Of a stretch of 56,922 bases of DNA, positions 46,508 to 54,411 are shown in pieces. Position 1 is the stretch's first letter. Every line of letters starts with the position of its first letter. A program made the position numbers and the translations under genes. The stretch lies in contig JAKFYH010000010.1 of NCBI GenBank assembly GCA_021730945.1, positions 1 through 56,922 on the forward strand, in the 5' to 3' direction. This DNA comes from Acidobacteriota bacterium (GTDB lineage: Bacteria; Acidobacteriota; Vicinamibacteria; Vicinamibacterales; UBA2999). Under the pieces are notes generated by a model. It was not told where the DNA came from, did not search any database, and saw only the letters and a list, made by a program, of their open reading frames with translations.

Positions 46508-47222
46508 GAGCGTGCTCTGAAGAGCGCAACACGTAGCCGACTCCCCGCACCGCGTGGATCACACGCGACTCCCCGGCGTCCTCCAGCTTGCGACGGAGGT
46601 GGTTCACGTAGACGTCGATCACGTTGGTCATGCGATCCCACGTGAAGTCCCACACGTGTTCGCCAATCATCGCCCGGGTGAGCACCTGATCGACGTTGCG
46701 CATGAAGTATTCAAGAAGTGCAAACTCCTTTTGGGTCAGATCGACCTTGCGCTCCCCTCGATGCACGGAGCGGGACACAGGGTCGAGTGAAAGATCGCCG
46801 ACCGTGACGCTAAGTGCAGCAGCTGGACGTTGCCGCCGCAGCAACGCACGCACGCGGGCACTCAGCTCGGCGAACTCGAATGGCTTGGTGAGATAGTCGT
46901 CAGCGCCGCTGTCGAGACCTCGCACGCGGTCTTCGAGCACCCCTCGCGCAGACAGCATCATGATTGGGACGGTAAGTCCGCGCCGACGGAGTTCTCGACA
47001 GATTGCGAAGCCATCTTGCCCCGGCAACATGACGTCGAGAATTATCAGGTCAAAACTTCCATTGAGCGCTGCTTCGAGGCCGGATTCGCCGTCGTGCACC
47101 GCTTCGACGTTCAGTTTGAGATCAGTGAGCTGCTGCGTGAGGAGCGAGGCGAGACGGCGTTCGTCTTCAACGATCAGGACGCGAGGGGCTTGGTTCGCGT
47201 CACTCTCGCGGCTGTCCGGCAC
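46491..47222 (-). CDS. OmpR-family response regulator (CusR/CopR-like)
   Basis: Receiver domain followed by a winged-helix DNA-binding domain, about 243 residues from GTG 47222. The phosphorylated Asp is in Ile-Ile-Leu-Asp-Val-Met-Leu-Pro-Gly (residue 63 from this start); Lys in Tyr-Leu-Thr-Lys-Pro-Phe. The C-terminal domain has Lys-Val-Asp-Leu-Thr-Gln-Lys-Glu-Phe and Val-Asp-Val-Tyr-Val-Asn-His-Leu-Arg-Arg-Lys. The frame stays open to ATG 47315, which would put the Asp at 94, far from the usual 51-55, so the GTG is preferred; neither has a good Shine-Dalgarno. Partner of the kinase. Confidence 0.88.
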   Translation of the reverse strand: MPDSRESDANQAPRVLIVEDERRLASLLTQQLTDLKLNVEAVHDGESGLEAALNGSFDLIILDVMLPGQDGFAICRELRRRGLTVPIMMLSARGVLEDRVRGLDSGADDYLTKPFEFAELSARVRALLRRQRPAAALSVTVGDLSLDPVSRSVHRGERKVDLTQKEFALLEYFMRNVDQVLTRAMIGEHVWDFTWDRMTNVIDVYVNHLRRKLEDAGESRVIHAVRGVGYVLRSSEHAHDQDA

Positions 47223-47362
47223 AAGGGCATCTTTTCGGAACCTCGACCGGGCGGAAATTAATTCTTCTTCATAATTCCCGGACAGCCCGACAGCTGCACA
47301 ATCAGTGGGATCCATCTATACCCAGTGGACCCCATCGGCGGGTGGCGGTCAACCGTTGAACT

Positions 47363-48607
47363 TTACCGGCTCGTAGTCGCAGCCGAGCCCACAGGCAACC
47401 TCGCGGTCTTCACCGTAGACGGGGTGCCAGGCTCCGTCCACGCGAAGATCAGTTCGTCTCCGAATCGCGCCATGCGCGGATAGCCGCTGGCGCGATTGGC
47501 GGAGAGTCCCGAGACCGTTGTCGCCGGGCCGCGCTCGCCGCTCGGCGTCACACGGCGCATTCGGAACTGCGCCTTGCCGTCAGCGAACTCAATCCACGTG
47601 GCCATTGCGGAGCCGTCGGAGAGAAGCGCCGCGTCAACTCGACCCAACGCGCTGCTGTCATCCAAACGAATCGGCTTGCCGAAAGTGCGCCCGCTGTCCG
47701 ATGAGAACGCGATGAAGGTATGTCCCTCATCGCCTTTGGCCGTAAACCAAGCGAGCGCGACCGCTTTGCCATCTGCGCTCAGTGAGGGCCCATTGACCGG
47801 GCACGCAGCAATCTGCCAATCGTCCCGATGCACTGGTGCAGGCTCGCTCCATTTGCCTCCAACAAACCTCGACACGTATATGTCCCGAATCTCAGTTTCG
47901 CTACGGTCGCGATAGGCCACGATGGGACCTTCCGCCGTTACCGCCGCAGTCGTGGGGCAGCATTCACAGACGCGCAGGTCAACCGGACTCTCGGTCAGTT
48001 GCTTCCCAGCTTTGTCGAAGGTCGCGCTACGAACGCTCATGTCGCCGCCGCCACCGTGGTCACCACCGTGTCCGCCCTTCATCGCACGGCCATCCAGCCA
48101 AATCAGTCCGAGCCCACCGCTACCGGGCATCTGATAGAGCGATGCGAAGCCATGCTCAGTCTTCGTGCCATCAGCATGCGGCGTAAACGACGTGCCCCAA
48201 GTTCGGCCATCGTCCGTAGAACGCGACAAGCGCACGTCGTAGGCGTAGGTATCCGGCCCGCTCTTCTGGAGCCAATGGCCGTAAAGGGATCCGTCGCCCA
48301 TGCGCAGGACAGACGGGACGTCGGCCCAGTTGACGAACCAGTCCTTGCCGCTTGCCACCGTCCGGGTTGCGCTCCACCCGTCCTTCGTCCGCTCGGCAAA
48401 CTTCAAGCTCGCAACGTCACCGCTACGCTCAATCCAACTGAGGAGGACGCCCCGTGACGACACGGTCAACTGCGGCTGTGCACTACCGACGCCTGCTGGT
48501 GAGGCAATCGGAGCGATGCCACCAGGGGTCGACTGCGAGCCGAGCAGTGTCGACGCGGACAGCAATAACGGCAGGGCGACAAAGGCAAGAGCTGCGCGGT
48601 TGGCCAT
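47363..48607 (-). CDS. Exported BNR/Asp-box (sialidase-fold) repeat protein
   Basis: 414 residues with signal peptide. Asp-box motifs Ser-Thr-Asp-Asp-Gly-Arg-Thr-Trp and Ser-Ser-Asp-Ser-Gly-Arg-Thr-Phe show a six-bladed sialidase-like propeller. Odd features are a Gly/His/Asp insertion (Lys-Gly-Gly-His-Gly-Gly-Asp-His-Gly-Gly-Gly-Gly-Asp-Met) and Val-Cys-Glu-Cys-Cys-Pro-Thr-Thr, both likely metal sites. Sialidase catalytic residues (Arg triad) are not obvious, so an enzyme role is doubtful. It lies upstream of the two-component pair and divergent from the copper operon. Confidence 0.78.
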   Translation of the reverse strand: MANRAALAFVALPLLLSASTLLGSQSTPGGIAPIASPAGVGSAQPQLTVSSRGVLLSWIERSGDVASLKFAERTKDGWSATRTVASGKDWFVNWADVPSVLRMGDGSLYGHWLQKSGPDTYAYDVRLSRSTDDGRTWGTSFTPHADGTKTEHGFASLYQMPGSGGLGLIWLDGRAMKGGHGGDHGGGGDMSVRSATFDKAGKQLTESPVDLRVCECCPTTAAVTAEGPIVAYRDRSETEIRDIYVSRFVGGKWSEPAPVHRDDWQIAACPVNGPSLSADGKAVALAWFTAKGDEGHTFIAFSSDSGRTFGKPIRLDDSSALGRVDAALLSDGSAMATWIEFADGKAQFRMRRVTPSGERGPATTVSGLSANRASGYPRMARFGDELIFAWTEPGTPSTVKTARLPVGSAATTSR

Positions 48608-48658
48608 GCCGCCGATGATACATCCCTGGCCTGGATTGAGCGCCTAAGTGGTGGTCCG

Positions 48659-48674
48659 TTAACGACTTTTAATG
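48659..48674 (+). promoter_or_regulatory. Candidate response-regulator half-site pair (copy 2)
   Basis: TTAACGACTTTTAATG: two TTAA elements whose starts are 10 bases apart, 62 bases upstream of the cytochrome c start and 52 upstream of the BNR-protein start. It agrees with the motif at 43967 in 13 of 16 positions. Could be the target of the OmpR-type regulator encoded at 46491. Inference only. Confidence 0.35.
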
Positions 48675-48735
48675 AGGCCACCCCTCCGAACATCGTACGG
48701 TGTAAGAAAGCGCCCGTGCGCGCGTTGAAGGAGTG

Positions 48736-49359
48736 ATGAAGGCGTTTCTCAAAGCGTTCGTGGTCTTGATCTTGGTGCTCGCAGTAACAGGTGGAATCGT
48801 CGCCTACTCCATAGCGAGCAAAGGCATCAGCACGCGTACCAACCCGAGCATGGCCGAAGAGACGATTGCAATGACCGTTCGGAGTCTGGCGACGCCTCGG
48901 TCGGTTCGCAATCAGCCAAATCCGGTTGAGCCAACGGCCGCGGCTCTGGAAGGCGCCCTCGACCATTGGGCGGATCACTGCGCGGCGTGCCACGCCAACG
49001 ATGGAAGCGGTAACACACAGATGGGCCGCAGCTTCTATCCGCCTTCGCCCGACATGCGCGGGACACGAACGCAGGCTCTGAAGGATGGAGCGTTGTTCTC
49101 GATCATCGAGAACGGTATTCGGCTCACCGGCATGCCTGCCTGGGGAACGGGAACGCCGGAGGGCGAACGCGAGTCGTGGGCTCTGGTTCACTTCATTCGG
49201 CGGTTGCCGAATCTAACCGCTACAGACATCGAGCGGATGGAAGGTCTGAACCCTCAGAGTCCCGCGAAGTTCCGCGAAGCCGAAGAAGCACGAATCTTTC
49301 TTGAAGGTATGACCGAAGCGCCGATGAACAGGTCGCCGACGAAACCGCATCATGACTAA
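48736..49359 (+). CDS. Membrane-anchored c-type cytochrome
   Basis: 207 residues. An N-terminal membrane helix (about 6-26) is followed by a monoheme cytochrome c domain with Cys82-Ala-Ala-Cys85-His86, and Met in Gly-Met-Pro-Ala-Trp as the probable axial ligand. The Shine-Dalgarno GAAGGAG ends 2 bases before ATG 48736; a GTG 3 bases earlier is possible. It overlaps the PcoA-like oxidase gene by 8 bases and heads the operon to 55683. It could take electrons from the oxidase or from Cu(I). Confidence 0.88.
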   Translation: MKAFLKAFVVLILVLAVTGGIVAYSIASKGISTRTNPSMAEETIAMTVRSLATPRSVRNQPNPVEPTAAALEGALDHWADHCAACHANDGSGNTQMGRSFYPPSPDMRGTRTQALKDGALFSIIENGIRLTGMPAWGTGTPEGERESWALVHFIRRLPNLTATDIERMEGLNPQSPAKFREAEEARIFLEGMTEAPMNRSPTKPHHD

Positions 49360-51205
49360 GTTTTCGCAGCGACACTCGCGTCGCACATTCGTTAAGGAAC
49401 TAGCCTTCGGCGCCGTTGCCGTCGGCTTGGGAACCGCGCGTGTCTCAACTGGCTACGCGCAATCCAGCGGCCGCCAGCCTCAAGGCGTTCTGACCGGCAC
49501 TGAGTTCGATCTTCGCATCGGACCCATGCCCATCAACATCACCGGTTCCGATCGCACGGCTTTCGCCGTTAATGGATCAGTTCCCGCACCTCTGCTGCGA
49601 TGGCGCGAAGGGGATACGGTCACTCTACGAGTCGCGAACTCTCTCGCCGAGGATGCCTCCATTCACTGGCACGGCATTCTGCTCCCGGCGAACATGGACG
49701 GCGTTCCCGGCCTGAGCTTCCGTGGGATCCGGCCCGGTGAGACCTATACCTACCGGTTTAATGTGCGCCAGGCCGGCACGTACTGGTACCACAGCCACTC
49801 TGGCTTTCAGGAACAGCAAGGCGTCTACGGGCCGCTCGTGATTGAACCGCGAGAGGCGGAGCCCTTCAAATACGACAGAGAGCACGTCGTGCTCTTGAGC
49901 GATTGGACTGACGAGAATCCTAGCCGCGTATTCGCCAAGCTCAAGAAACAGTCGGACTACTACAACTTCCACAAACGCACGGTCGTCAATTTCTTCCGAG
50001 ACGTCCGTGAGCGTGGGCTGGGTTCGACCCTGGATGATCGGTTGATGTGGGGAGACATGCGAATGAACCCCACCGACCTGGCGGATGTATCCGGTGCCAC
50101 CTACACGTATCTGATGAACGGCGTCGCGCCGGCCGGAAGCTGGACTGGGTTGTTCAAGCCCGGCGAGAAAGTCCGGCTCCGCTTCATCAACGGTTCCGCA
50201 ATGTCCTACTTCGACGTGCGGATTCCGGGTCTCAAGATGACGGTGGTTGCGGCCGACGGACAGCACGTGCATCCGGTCACGGTCGATGAGTTTCGTATCG
50301 CGACGGCCGAGACGTTCGACGTGATCGTCGAGCCCACGGGCCAAGACGCGTTCACGATATTTGCGCAGGCGATGGATCGCACCGGCTTCGCAGCTGGAGC
50401 GCTGGCAGTTCGTGAAGGTTTGCGCGCGCCGGTGCCTGAACCCGATCCGCGGCCATTGCTGTCGATGGATGACATGGGACACGGCGGTATGGGCCACGAC
50501 ATGGGGGCGATGAGCGAGTCGAAGCCGGCCCCGCCCCCCGCGACCGACCCACATGCGGGACACGTCGTGCCGTCCCCGGCACCCGCGGCTCCCGACCCGC
50601 ACGCCGGACACACGATGCCGGCGAAGCCGGAGGCACCCGCCGATCCGCACGCGGGCCACAACATGGCTGCCACAGGATCGATGCAGTTGCATCCGCCATC
50701 GGAGGACGGCAATCCACTGGTTGACATGCAGACGATGTCGCCGATGGCGAAGCTTGATGACCCGGGCATCGGCCTTCGCAACAACGGCCGCAGGGTGTTG
50801 ACGTATGCCGATCTGAAGAGCACGTTCGATGATCCAGACGGTCGCGAGCCCAGTCGGACCATCGAGCTGCACCTGACCGGGCACATGGAACGGTTTGCCT
50901 GGTCGTTCGATGGCATCAAGTTCTCGTCGGCCGAGCCTCTGCGCCTGACCTACGGCGAGCGCCTTCGGATCGTGCTCGTCAACGACACGATGATGAGTCA
51001 CCCGATCCATCTGCACGGCATGTGGAGCGATCTGGAAGACGAGCAAGGGCGATTCCAGGTTCGCAAACATACGATTGATATGCCGCCGGGCACCCGGCGC
51101 GCGTATCGCGTCCGTGCCGATGCACTGGGACGCTGGGCGTATCACTGCCATCTGCTGTTCCATATGGAATCAGGCATGTTCCGGGAAGTGCGGGTCGAAG
51201 AATGA
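49352..51205 (+). CDS. copA/pcoA: PcoA/CopA-type copper-resistance multicopper oxidase with Asp-Pro-His-Ala-Gly-His repeats
   Basis: 617 residues. Tat signal Ser-Arg-Arg-Thr-Phe-Val-Lys. Copper segments: His105-Trp-His107-Gly, Trp-Tyr-His-Ser-His, His-Pro-Ile-His-Leu-His-Gly, and His598-Cys599-His600-Leu-Leu-Phe-His-Met-Glu-Ser-Gly-Met. Between domains 2 and 3 lies a Met/His insert (Asp-Met-Gly-His-Gly-Gly-Met-Gly-His-Asp-Met) and three Asp-Pro-His-Ala-Gly-His units at residues 399, 415 and 431, exactly 16 residues apart. Oxidises and binds periplasmic copper. It overlaps the cytochrome gene upstream and pcoB-like gene downstream (4 bases). Confidence 0.94.
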   Translation: MTKFSQRHSRRTFVKELAFGAVAVGLGTARVSTGYAQSSGRQPQGVLTGTEFDLRIGPMPINITGSDRTAFAVNGSVPAPLLRWREGDTVTLRVANSLAEDASIHWHGILLPANMDGVPGLSFRGIRPGETYTYRFNVRQAGTYWYHSHSGFQEQQGVYGPLVIEPREAEPFKYDREHVVLLSDWTDENPSRVFAKLKKQSDYYNFHKRTVVNFFRDVRERGLGSTLDDRLMWGDMRMNPTDLADVSGATYTYLMNGVAPAGSWTGLFKPGEKVRLRFINGSAMSYFDVRIPGLKMTVVAADGQHVHPVTVDEFRIATAETFDVIVEPTGQDAFTIFAQAMDRTGFAAGALAVREGLRAPVPEPDPRPLLSMDDMGHGGMGHDMGAMSESKPAPPPATDPHAGHVVPSPAPAAPDPHAGHTMPAKPEAPADPHAGHNMAATGSMQLHPPSEDGNPLVDMQTMSPMAKLDDPGIGLRNNGRRVLTYADLKSTFDDPDGREPSRTIELHLTGHMERFAWSFDGIKFSSAEPLRLTYGERLRIVLVNDTMMSHPIHLHGMWSDLEDEQGRFQVRKHTIDMPPGTRRAYRVRADALGRWAYHCHLLFHMESGMFREVRVEE

Positions 51206-52050
51206 TCCGCACCGGTCTCCTGTTGCTTCTGATCGTCTGTTCGGCTCGAACTGCCTTTGCCCAAGAGACGCCGCCTGACCCTCACGCCGGCCATGTCATG
51301 CCGCCCGCAGCGCCTGCTCAAAACGTATCGGGCGAGCCTGCGACTCCTATTCCACCGGTTACAGATGAAGATCGCGCCGCCGCCTTTCCGCAAGACCTCC
51401 ACGGCCACACCGTTCATGACCGCGCCATCAACTACTCGGTCCTGTTCGACCAACTGGAATGGCAAGTGTCAGGCGACACCAAGGGCGGCATCTGGGACAT
51501 CAAGTCGTGGGTCGGTGGCGATGTGAATCGAGTCTGGATTCATTCCGAAGGCGCCTCCGAGGGATCCAGCCTTGAAGAGGCCGAAGTTCACCTCACTTAC
51601 GGCCACTCGTTCTCCAGGTGGTGGGATGTGGTGGCCGGGGTGCGACAGGATTTTCGCCCAGGCCCTGGTCAGACCTGGGCGACGGTCGGCATTCAGGGGC
51701 TCGCGCCGCAGTGGTTCGAAATACAGGCGACGCTCTACGTCGGCGAATCAGCAGCGACGATGGCCCGGTTCGAAGCCGAGTACGAGATGCTGATCACCAA
51801 CCGCCTGGTGTTGCAGCCGCTGGTCGAGCTGACGTTCTACGGTAAATCCATTCCGGAACGAGGTCTCGGGGCGGGACTCAGTGCGGTGGAAACCGGGCTC
51901 CGGTTGCGCTACGAGGTGCGACGCGAGTTCGCTCCGTACCTCGGCGCAGTCTGGCACCGTGAGTTCGGCGGCACCGCCGATTTCTCCACCGAAGCCGGCC
52001 ACGATATCGGTGGGTGGCGTTTGGCTGCCGGCTTGCGAACGTGGTTCTAG
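51202..52050 (+). CDS. copB/pcoB: PcoB/CopB-type outer-membrane copper-resistance protein
   Basis: 282 residues. Signal peptide to about Ala-Phe-Ala (residue 20), then Asp26-Pro-His-Ala-Gly-His-Val-Met-Pro, the same motif as in the upstream oxidase. The body is a beta-barrel with Trp-Trp-Asp-Val-Val-Ala-Gly-Val-Arg-Gln-Asp and alternating strands, ending in Phe (Thr-Trp-Phe), as outer-membrane proteins do. Length is within the CopB family range. It is coupled to the oxidase gene by an ATGA overlap. Likely role: copper binding or efflux at the outer membrane. Confidence 0.92.
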   Translation: MIRTGLLLLLIVCSARTAFAQETPPDPHAGHVMPPAAPAQNVSGEPATPIPPVTDEDRAAAFPQDLHGHTVHDRAINYSVLFDQLEWQVSGDTKGGIWDIKSWVGGDVNRVWIHSEGASEGSSLEEAEVHLTYGHSFSRWWDVVAGVRQDFRPGPGQTWATVGIQGLAPQWFEIQATLYVGESAATMARFEAEYEMLITNRLVLQPLVELTFYGKSIPERGLGAGLSAVETGLRLRYEVRREFAPYLGAVWHREFGGTADFSTEAGHDIGGWRLAAGLRTWF

Positions 52051-52070
52051 TGTTGTTGTTTACAGGAGCA

Positions 52071-52406
52071 ATGATGACAAGACGATTCATTCTGACGATT
52101 ACGGCTGCAGCTGTGATGACGATGACGCTGGGCGGCATCGCGGTTGCGCATCCCGGTCACGAGCACAAGATCATGGGCACGGTGACAATGGCGGCTGCCG
52201 ATCACGTGATGTTGAAGGACCCGGATGGCAAGGACGCGACGATCACGATCAACAAGGACACGAAATTCATGCGCGCCAAGAAAGCCATGAAGGCGGCCGA
52301 CATCAAAGTGGGCATGCGGATCGTGGTGACGGCGGTCACCGATGCCGACGACGACAAGTCGATCGCCAAGGTCATCGAGCTAGGCGCGGATCCGGTAACG
52401 AAGTAG
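52071..52406 (+). CDS. Exported DUF5666-like small protein, paralogue of the one at 18076
   Basis: About 111 residues. Signal peptide ending near Ala-Val-Ala-His (residue 26), so the mature N-terminus is His-rich (His-Pro-Gly-His-Glu-His-Lys). The domain has Gly-Thr-Val-Thr, Lys-Asp-Pro-Asp-Gly-Lys-Asp, Thr-Lys-Phe-Met-Arg-Ala-Lys-Lys. AGGAG lies before tandem ATGs at 52071 and 52074; the second is better spaced. Paralogue at 18076-18402. Sits between PcoB-like and YcnI-fusion genes. Function unknown. Confidence 0.82.
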   Translation: MMTRRFILTITAAAVMTMTLGGIAVAHPGHEHKIMGTVTMAAADHVMLKDPDGKDATITINKDTKFMRAKKAMKAADIKVGMRIVVTAVTDADDDKSIAKVIELGADPVTK

Positions 52407-52424
52407 CGACTGAGGAGATATTCG

Positions 52425-53276
52425 ATGGTGCGAACGCTTTCTGCTCTGACCCTGCTCCTGACCTTACCCTCGCTGGCGATGGCTCACGTAGGAGTCCGGC
52501 CCCGAGAGTCCAAGCCGGGCGCTGAAGAGCGCTACTCGGTTCGCGTTCCCACGGAAGGCGCGGTTGCGACAACGGCCGTTCGTCTGGAGATTCCCGACGG
52601 GGTCACCGTCCTCGAAGTGGAGAAAATGGGGGGCGAGACCTTCGAAGTTGAGAAGAAGGGCGACCGCATTGTCGCCATCACCTGGAAGCGCAGCATTCCA
52701 CCAAAAGAATCAGCCGACTTCTTCTTTCGTGCTCGGAACCCCGTTTCTGGAACCGAGATCGCGTGGAAGGCTCATCAACACTTCGCTGATGGGACGATGA
52801 CCGGATGGGTGGAGCCGGTGGGCGACAAGCGCCCGGGCCCGGTGACGAAGTTGACCGACGCGGGCGCGCAGGCCGTCCCGAACGACGTGGCTGGCATCGC
52901 GGCCTGGTTGAAGGGCTACGACGCGGCGTTCCTGACCAAGGACGTGACCAAGCTGGCGCCTTTCTATCATCCCGACGTCACAATTTACGAAGGGACCGGC
53001 ATCAACAACGGGTGGGCGGACTATCGCGATCGTCACCTGGGTCCGGAGCTCAAGGCTTTTGAGAACCTGGAGTTCGGCCACACCGATACCAAGGTCACGC
53101 TCATGCCCGGGGGGGAATCGGCGTATGCGACGTCGCGTTACACCATCAAAGCCAAGATGGGCGAGCGGATGCTCGACTCGGAGGGGCTCGAGACGCTGAT
53201 GCTGGTGAAGACGGCGGAGGGCTGGAAGATCCGGCATTCACACACGTCGAGCCGCGCGAGACGCCCGGCGCAATAG
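52425..53276 (+). CDS. YcnI-like (DUF1775) domain fused to an NTF2/SnoaL-like domain
   Basis: 283 residues. The signal peptide ends Ala-Met-Ala, leaving mature His (His-Val-Gly-Val-Arg-Pro), the copper-ligand position of DUF1775. Family marks follow: Tyr-Ser-Val-Arg-Val-Pro-Thr-Glu and Ile-Pro-Pro-Lys-Glu-Ser-Ala-Asp-Phe. After about residue 150 a second domain begins, an NTF2-like/DUF4440 fold with Trp-Leu-Lys-Gly-Tyr-Asp-Ala-Ala-Phe, Phe-Tyr-His-Pro-Asp-Val and a final Trp-Lys-Ile-Arg-His-Ser-His. The fusion is unusual; the stand-alone YcnI at 19772 lacks the second domain. It lies 9 bases before the Lgt-like gene. Confidence 0.87.
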   Translation: MVRTLSALTLLLTLPSLAMAHVGVRPRESKPGAEERYSVRVPTEGAVATTAVRLEIPDGVTVLEVEKMGGETFEVEKKGDRIVAITWKRSIPPKESADFFFRARNPVSGTEIAWKAHQHFADGTMTGWVEPVGDKRPGPVTKLTDAGAQAVPNDVAGIAAWLKGYDAAFLTKDVTKLAPFYHPDVTIYEGTGINNGWADYRDRHLGPELKAFENLEFGHTDTKVTLMPGGESAYATSRYTIKAKMGERMLDSEGLETLMLVKTAEGWKIRHSHTSSRARRPAQ

Positions 53277-53285
53277 GAGGCGGTT

Positions 53286-54023
53286 ATCTATCCCGTCCTC
53301 TTTCGCATCGGGGGCTTCGAGATCACCAGCTTTGGCGTGCTCGTCGCGATTGGTGCGCTCGTGGGATTGTGGGTATTTCGGCGCGAGTTGAACCGAGCCG
53401 GTCTGCCGCAGGACACGACCGACGCGGCGTTCGCAGGCATTTTCGGCGGCCTGTTCGGCGCGAAGCTGTGGTGGGCCGTCGAGTTCTCCGGCAGCGCGCC
53501 ATTCCTCTCGCTACTGCTCTCTCGCGGCGGATTGAGCTGGTTCGGGGGATTCACGGGAGGGATCGCGGCGGGCCTGCTCGTGATTCACCGGAAGCGGCTG
53601 CCGCTTCTCGCCACCCTTGCGGCGGCTTCCCCAGCCTTGGCGATAGGCCATGCGATCGGGCGAATCGGCTGCTTTCTGGTTGGGGACGATTACGGCCAGG
53701 CCAGTGATCTGCCCTGGGCAGTAGCTTTTCCTGAAGGCCTACCGCCGACGCTTGAACGCGTTCATCCGACGCAAATCTACGAGGCAATCGCGCTTTTCGC
53801 CATTGCTTGGCTGCTGCTAGGTTGGCGTCGTCAAAGACGTAGCGACCGATTGGTCCTGGGAACGTACTTTGCCCTGGCCGGAATGACGCGCTTCCTGATT
53901 GAGTTCGTTCGCGTCAACGAGCGCGTCCTGGGTCCCTTGACTATTGCACACCTCGCCTCGGTGGCTGCCGTACTGGTCGGCGCCTTGCTCTTGGCGGGTT
54001 CACGGCGTGCTGTTACTACCTAA
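53286..54023 (+). CDS. Lgt-like prolipoprotein diacylglyceryl transferase with an apparent ATC start
   Basis: 245 residues, about seven membrane helices. Family marks are Ile-Gly-Arg-Ile-Gly-Cys-Phe-Leu-Val-Gly-Asp-Asp-Tyr-Gly, Leu-Pro-Trp-Ala-Val-Ala-Phe-Pro and Val-His-Pro-Thr-Gln-Ile-Tyr-Glu; it would transfer diacylglycerol to lipoprotein cysteines. AGGAGG at 53275-53280 is followed 5 bases later by ATC, then Tyr-Pro-Val-Leu-Phe-Arg-Ile, where Lgt proteins begin (Met-His-Pro-Val-Leu-Phe-Arg-Ile). No ATG, GTG or TTG is there; the first usual start is GTG 53337, which would remove 17 residues including conserved ones. An unusual start or ATG-to-ATC change is possible. Linked to the MerT-like gene by 13 bases. 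Confidence 0.8.
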   Translation: MYPVLFRIGGFEITSFGVLVAIGALVGLWVFRRELNRAGLPQDTTDAAFAGIFGGLFGAKLWWAVEFSGSAPFLSLLLSRGGLSWFGGFTGGIAAGLLVIHRKRLPLLATLAAASPALAIGHAIGRIGCFLVGDDYGQASDLPWAVAFPEGLPPTLERVHPTQIYEAIALFAIAWLLLGWRRQRRSDRLVLGTYFALAGMTRFLIEFVRVNERVLGPLTIAHLASVAAVLVGALLLAGSRRAVTT

Positions 54024-54036
54024 GATTGGATCATCC

Positions 54037-54411
54037 ATGAATGAAAGAGCCGCAACGGTGGTTGGACTGTTCTCGTCAGTCACCACTCTAATTTGTTGAA
54101 CGCTGCCAATTGTGTTCGTGAGCCTAGGTCTAGGCTCCGTCGTTGCGTCAACGCTTGAAGTCGCGCCCTGGTTGATGGCCGTGGGCGCGCAGAAGAGCAT
54201 CATCTTCCCGGTGGTCGGCGTGTTCCTGGCCTTCAACTACTGGCTGGCTGTCGCACGCCCGAAGAAAATGGAGTGCGAGCCTGGTGACATCTGTCACATT
54301 GACAGCCCGGTTTCTCGATTTAACCGAGCGATGTTTTGGACATCGCTTGCGATCTACGTGATTGCTGTAGTGGCGACATATGGAGCTCAATGGTGGATAC
54401 TGCGTTCGTAA
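54037..54411 (+). CDS. MerT-like selenoprotein: Cys-Sec metal-transport membrane protein (TGA at 54097)
   Basis: 124 residues if TGA 54097-54099 is read as Sec21. TM1 carries Ile-Cys20-Sec21-Thr-Leu-Pro, the place of the paired cysteines (Cys-Cys) of MerT. Two further helices follow. The cytoplasmic loop Lys-Lys-Met-Glu-Cys-Glu-Pro-Gly-Asp-Ile-Cys-His matches MerT's Cys-Lys-Pro-Gly-Glu-Val-Cys. The frame is open for 104 codons after the TGA to the expected family end. A SECIS-like hairpin follows at 54120. It lies 13 bases after the Lgt-like gene and overlaps the outer-membrane gene by 22 bases. Proposed role: inward Hg(II) (or soft-metal) transfer with the MerP-like protein. selB and tRNA-Sec are not in the window. 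Confidence 0.85.
54120..54137 (+). promoter_or_regulatory. SECIS-like hairpin downstream of the merT-like TGA
   Basis: Seven-base-pair stem GAGCCTA / TAGGCTC with a GGTC loop (54127-54130). The loop begins 27 bases after TGA 54097-54099, within the 16-37 range of bacterial SECIS elements, and has the conserved G at its first position. Would bind SelB. Not folded computationally. Confidence 0.72.

Noticed and set aside
49625-51163. 512-residue minus-strand open frame opposite the PcoA-like oxidase
   Set aside because: Shadow frame of a GC-rich gene; no motif, and the plus-strand oxidase has all four copper segments.
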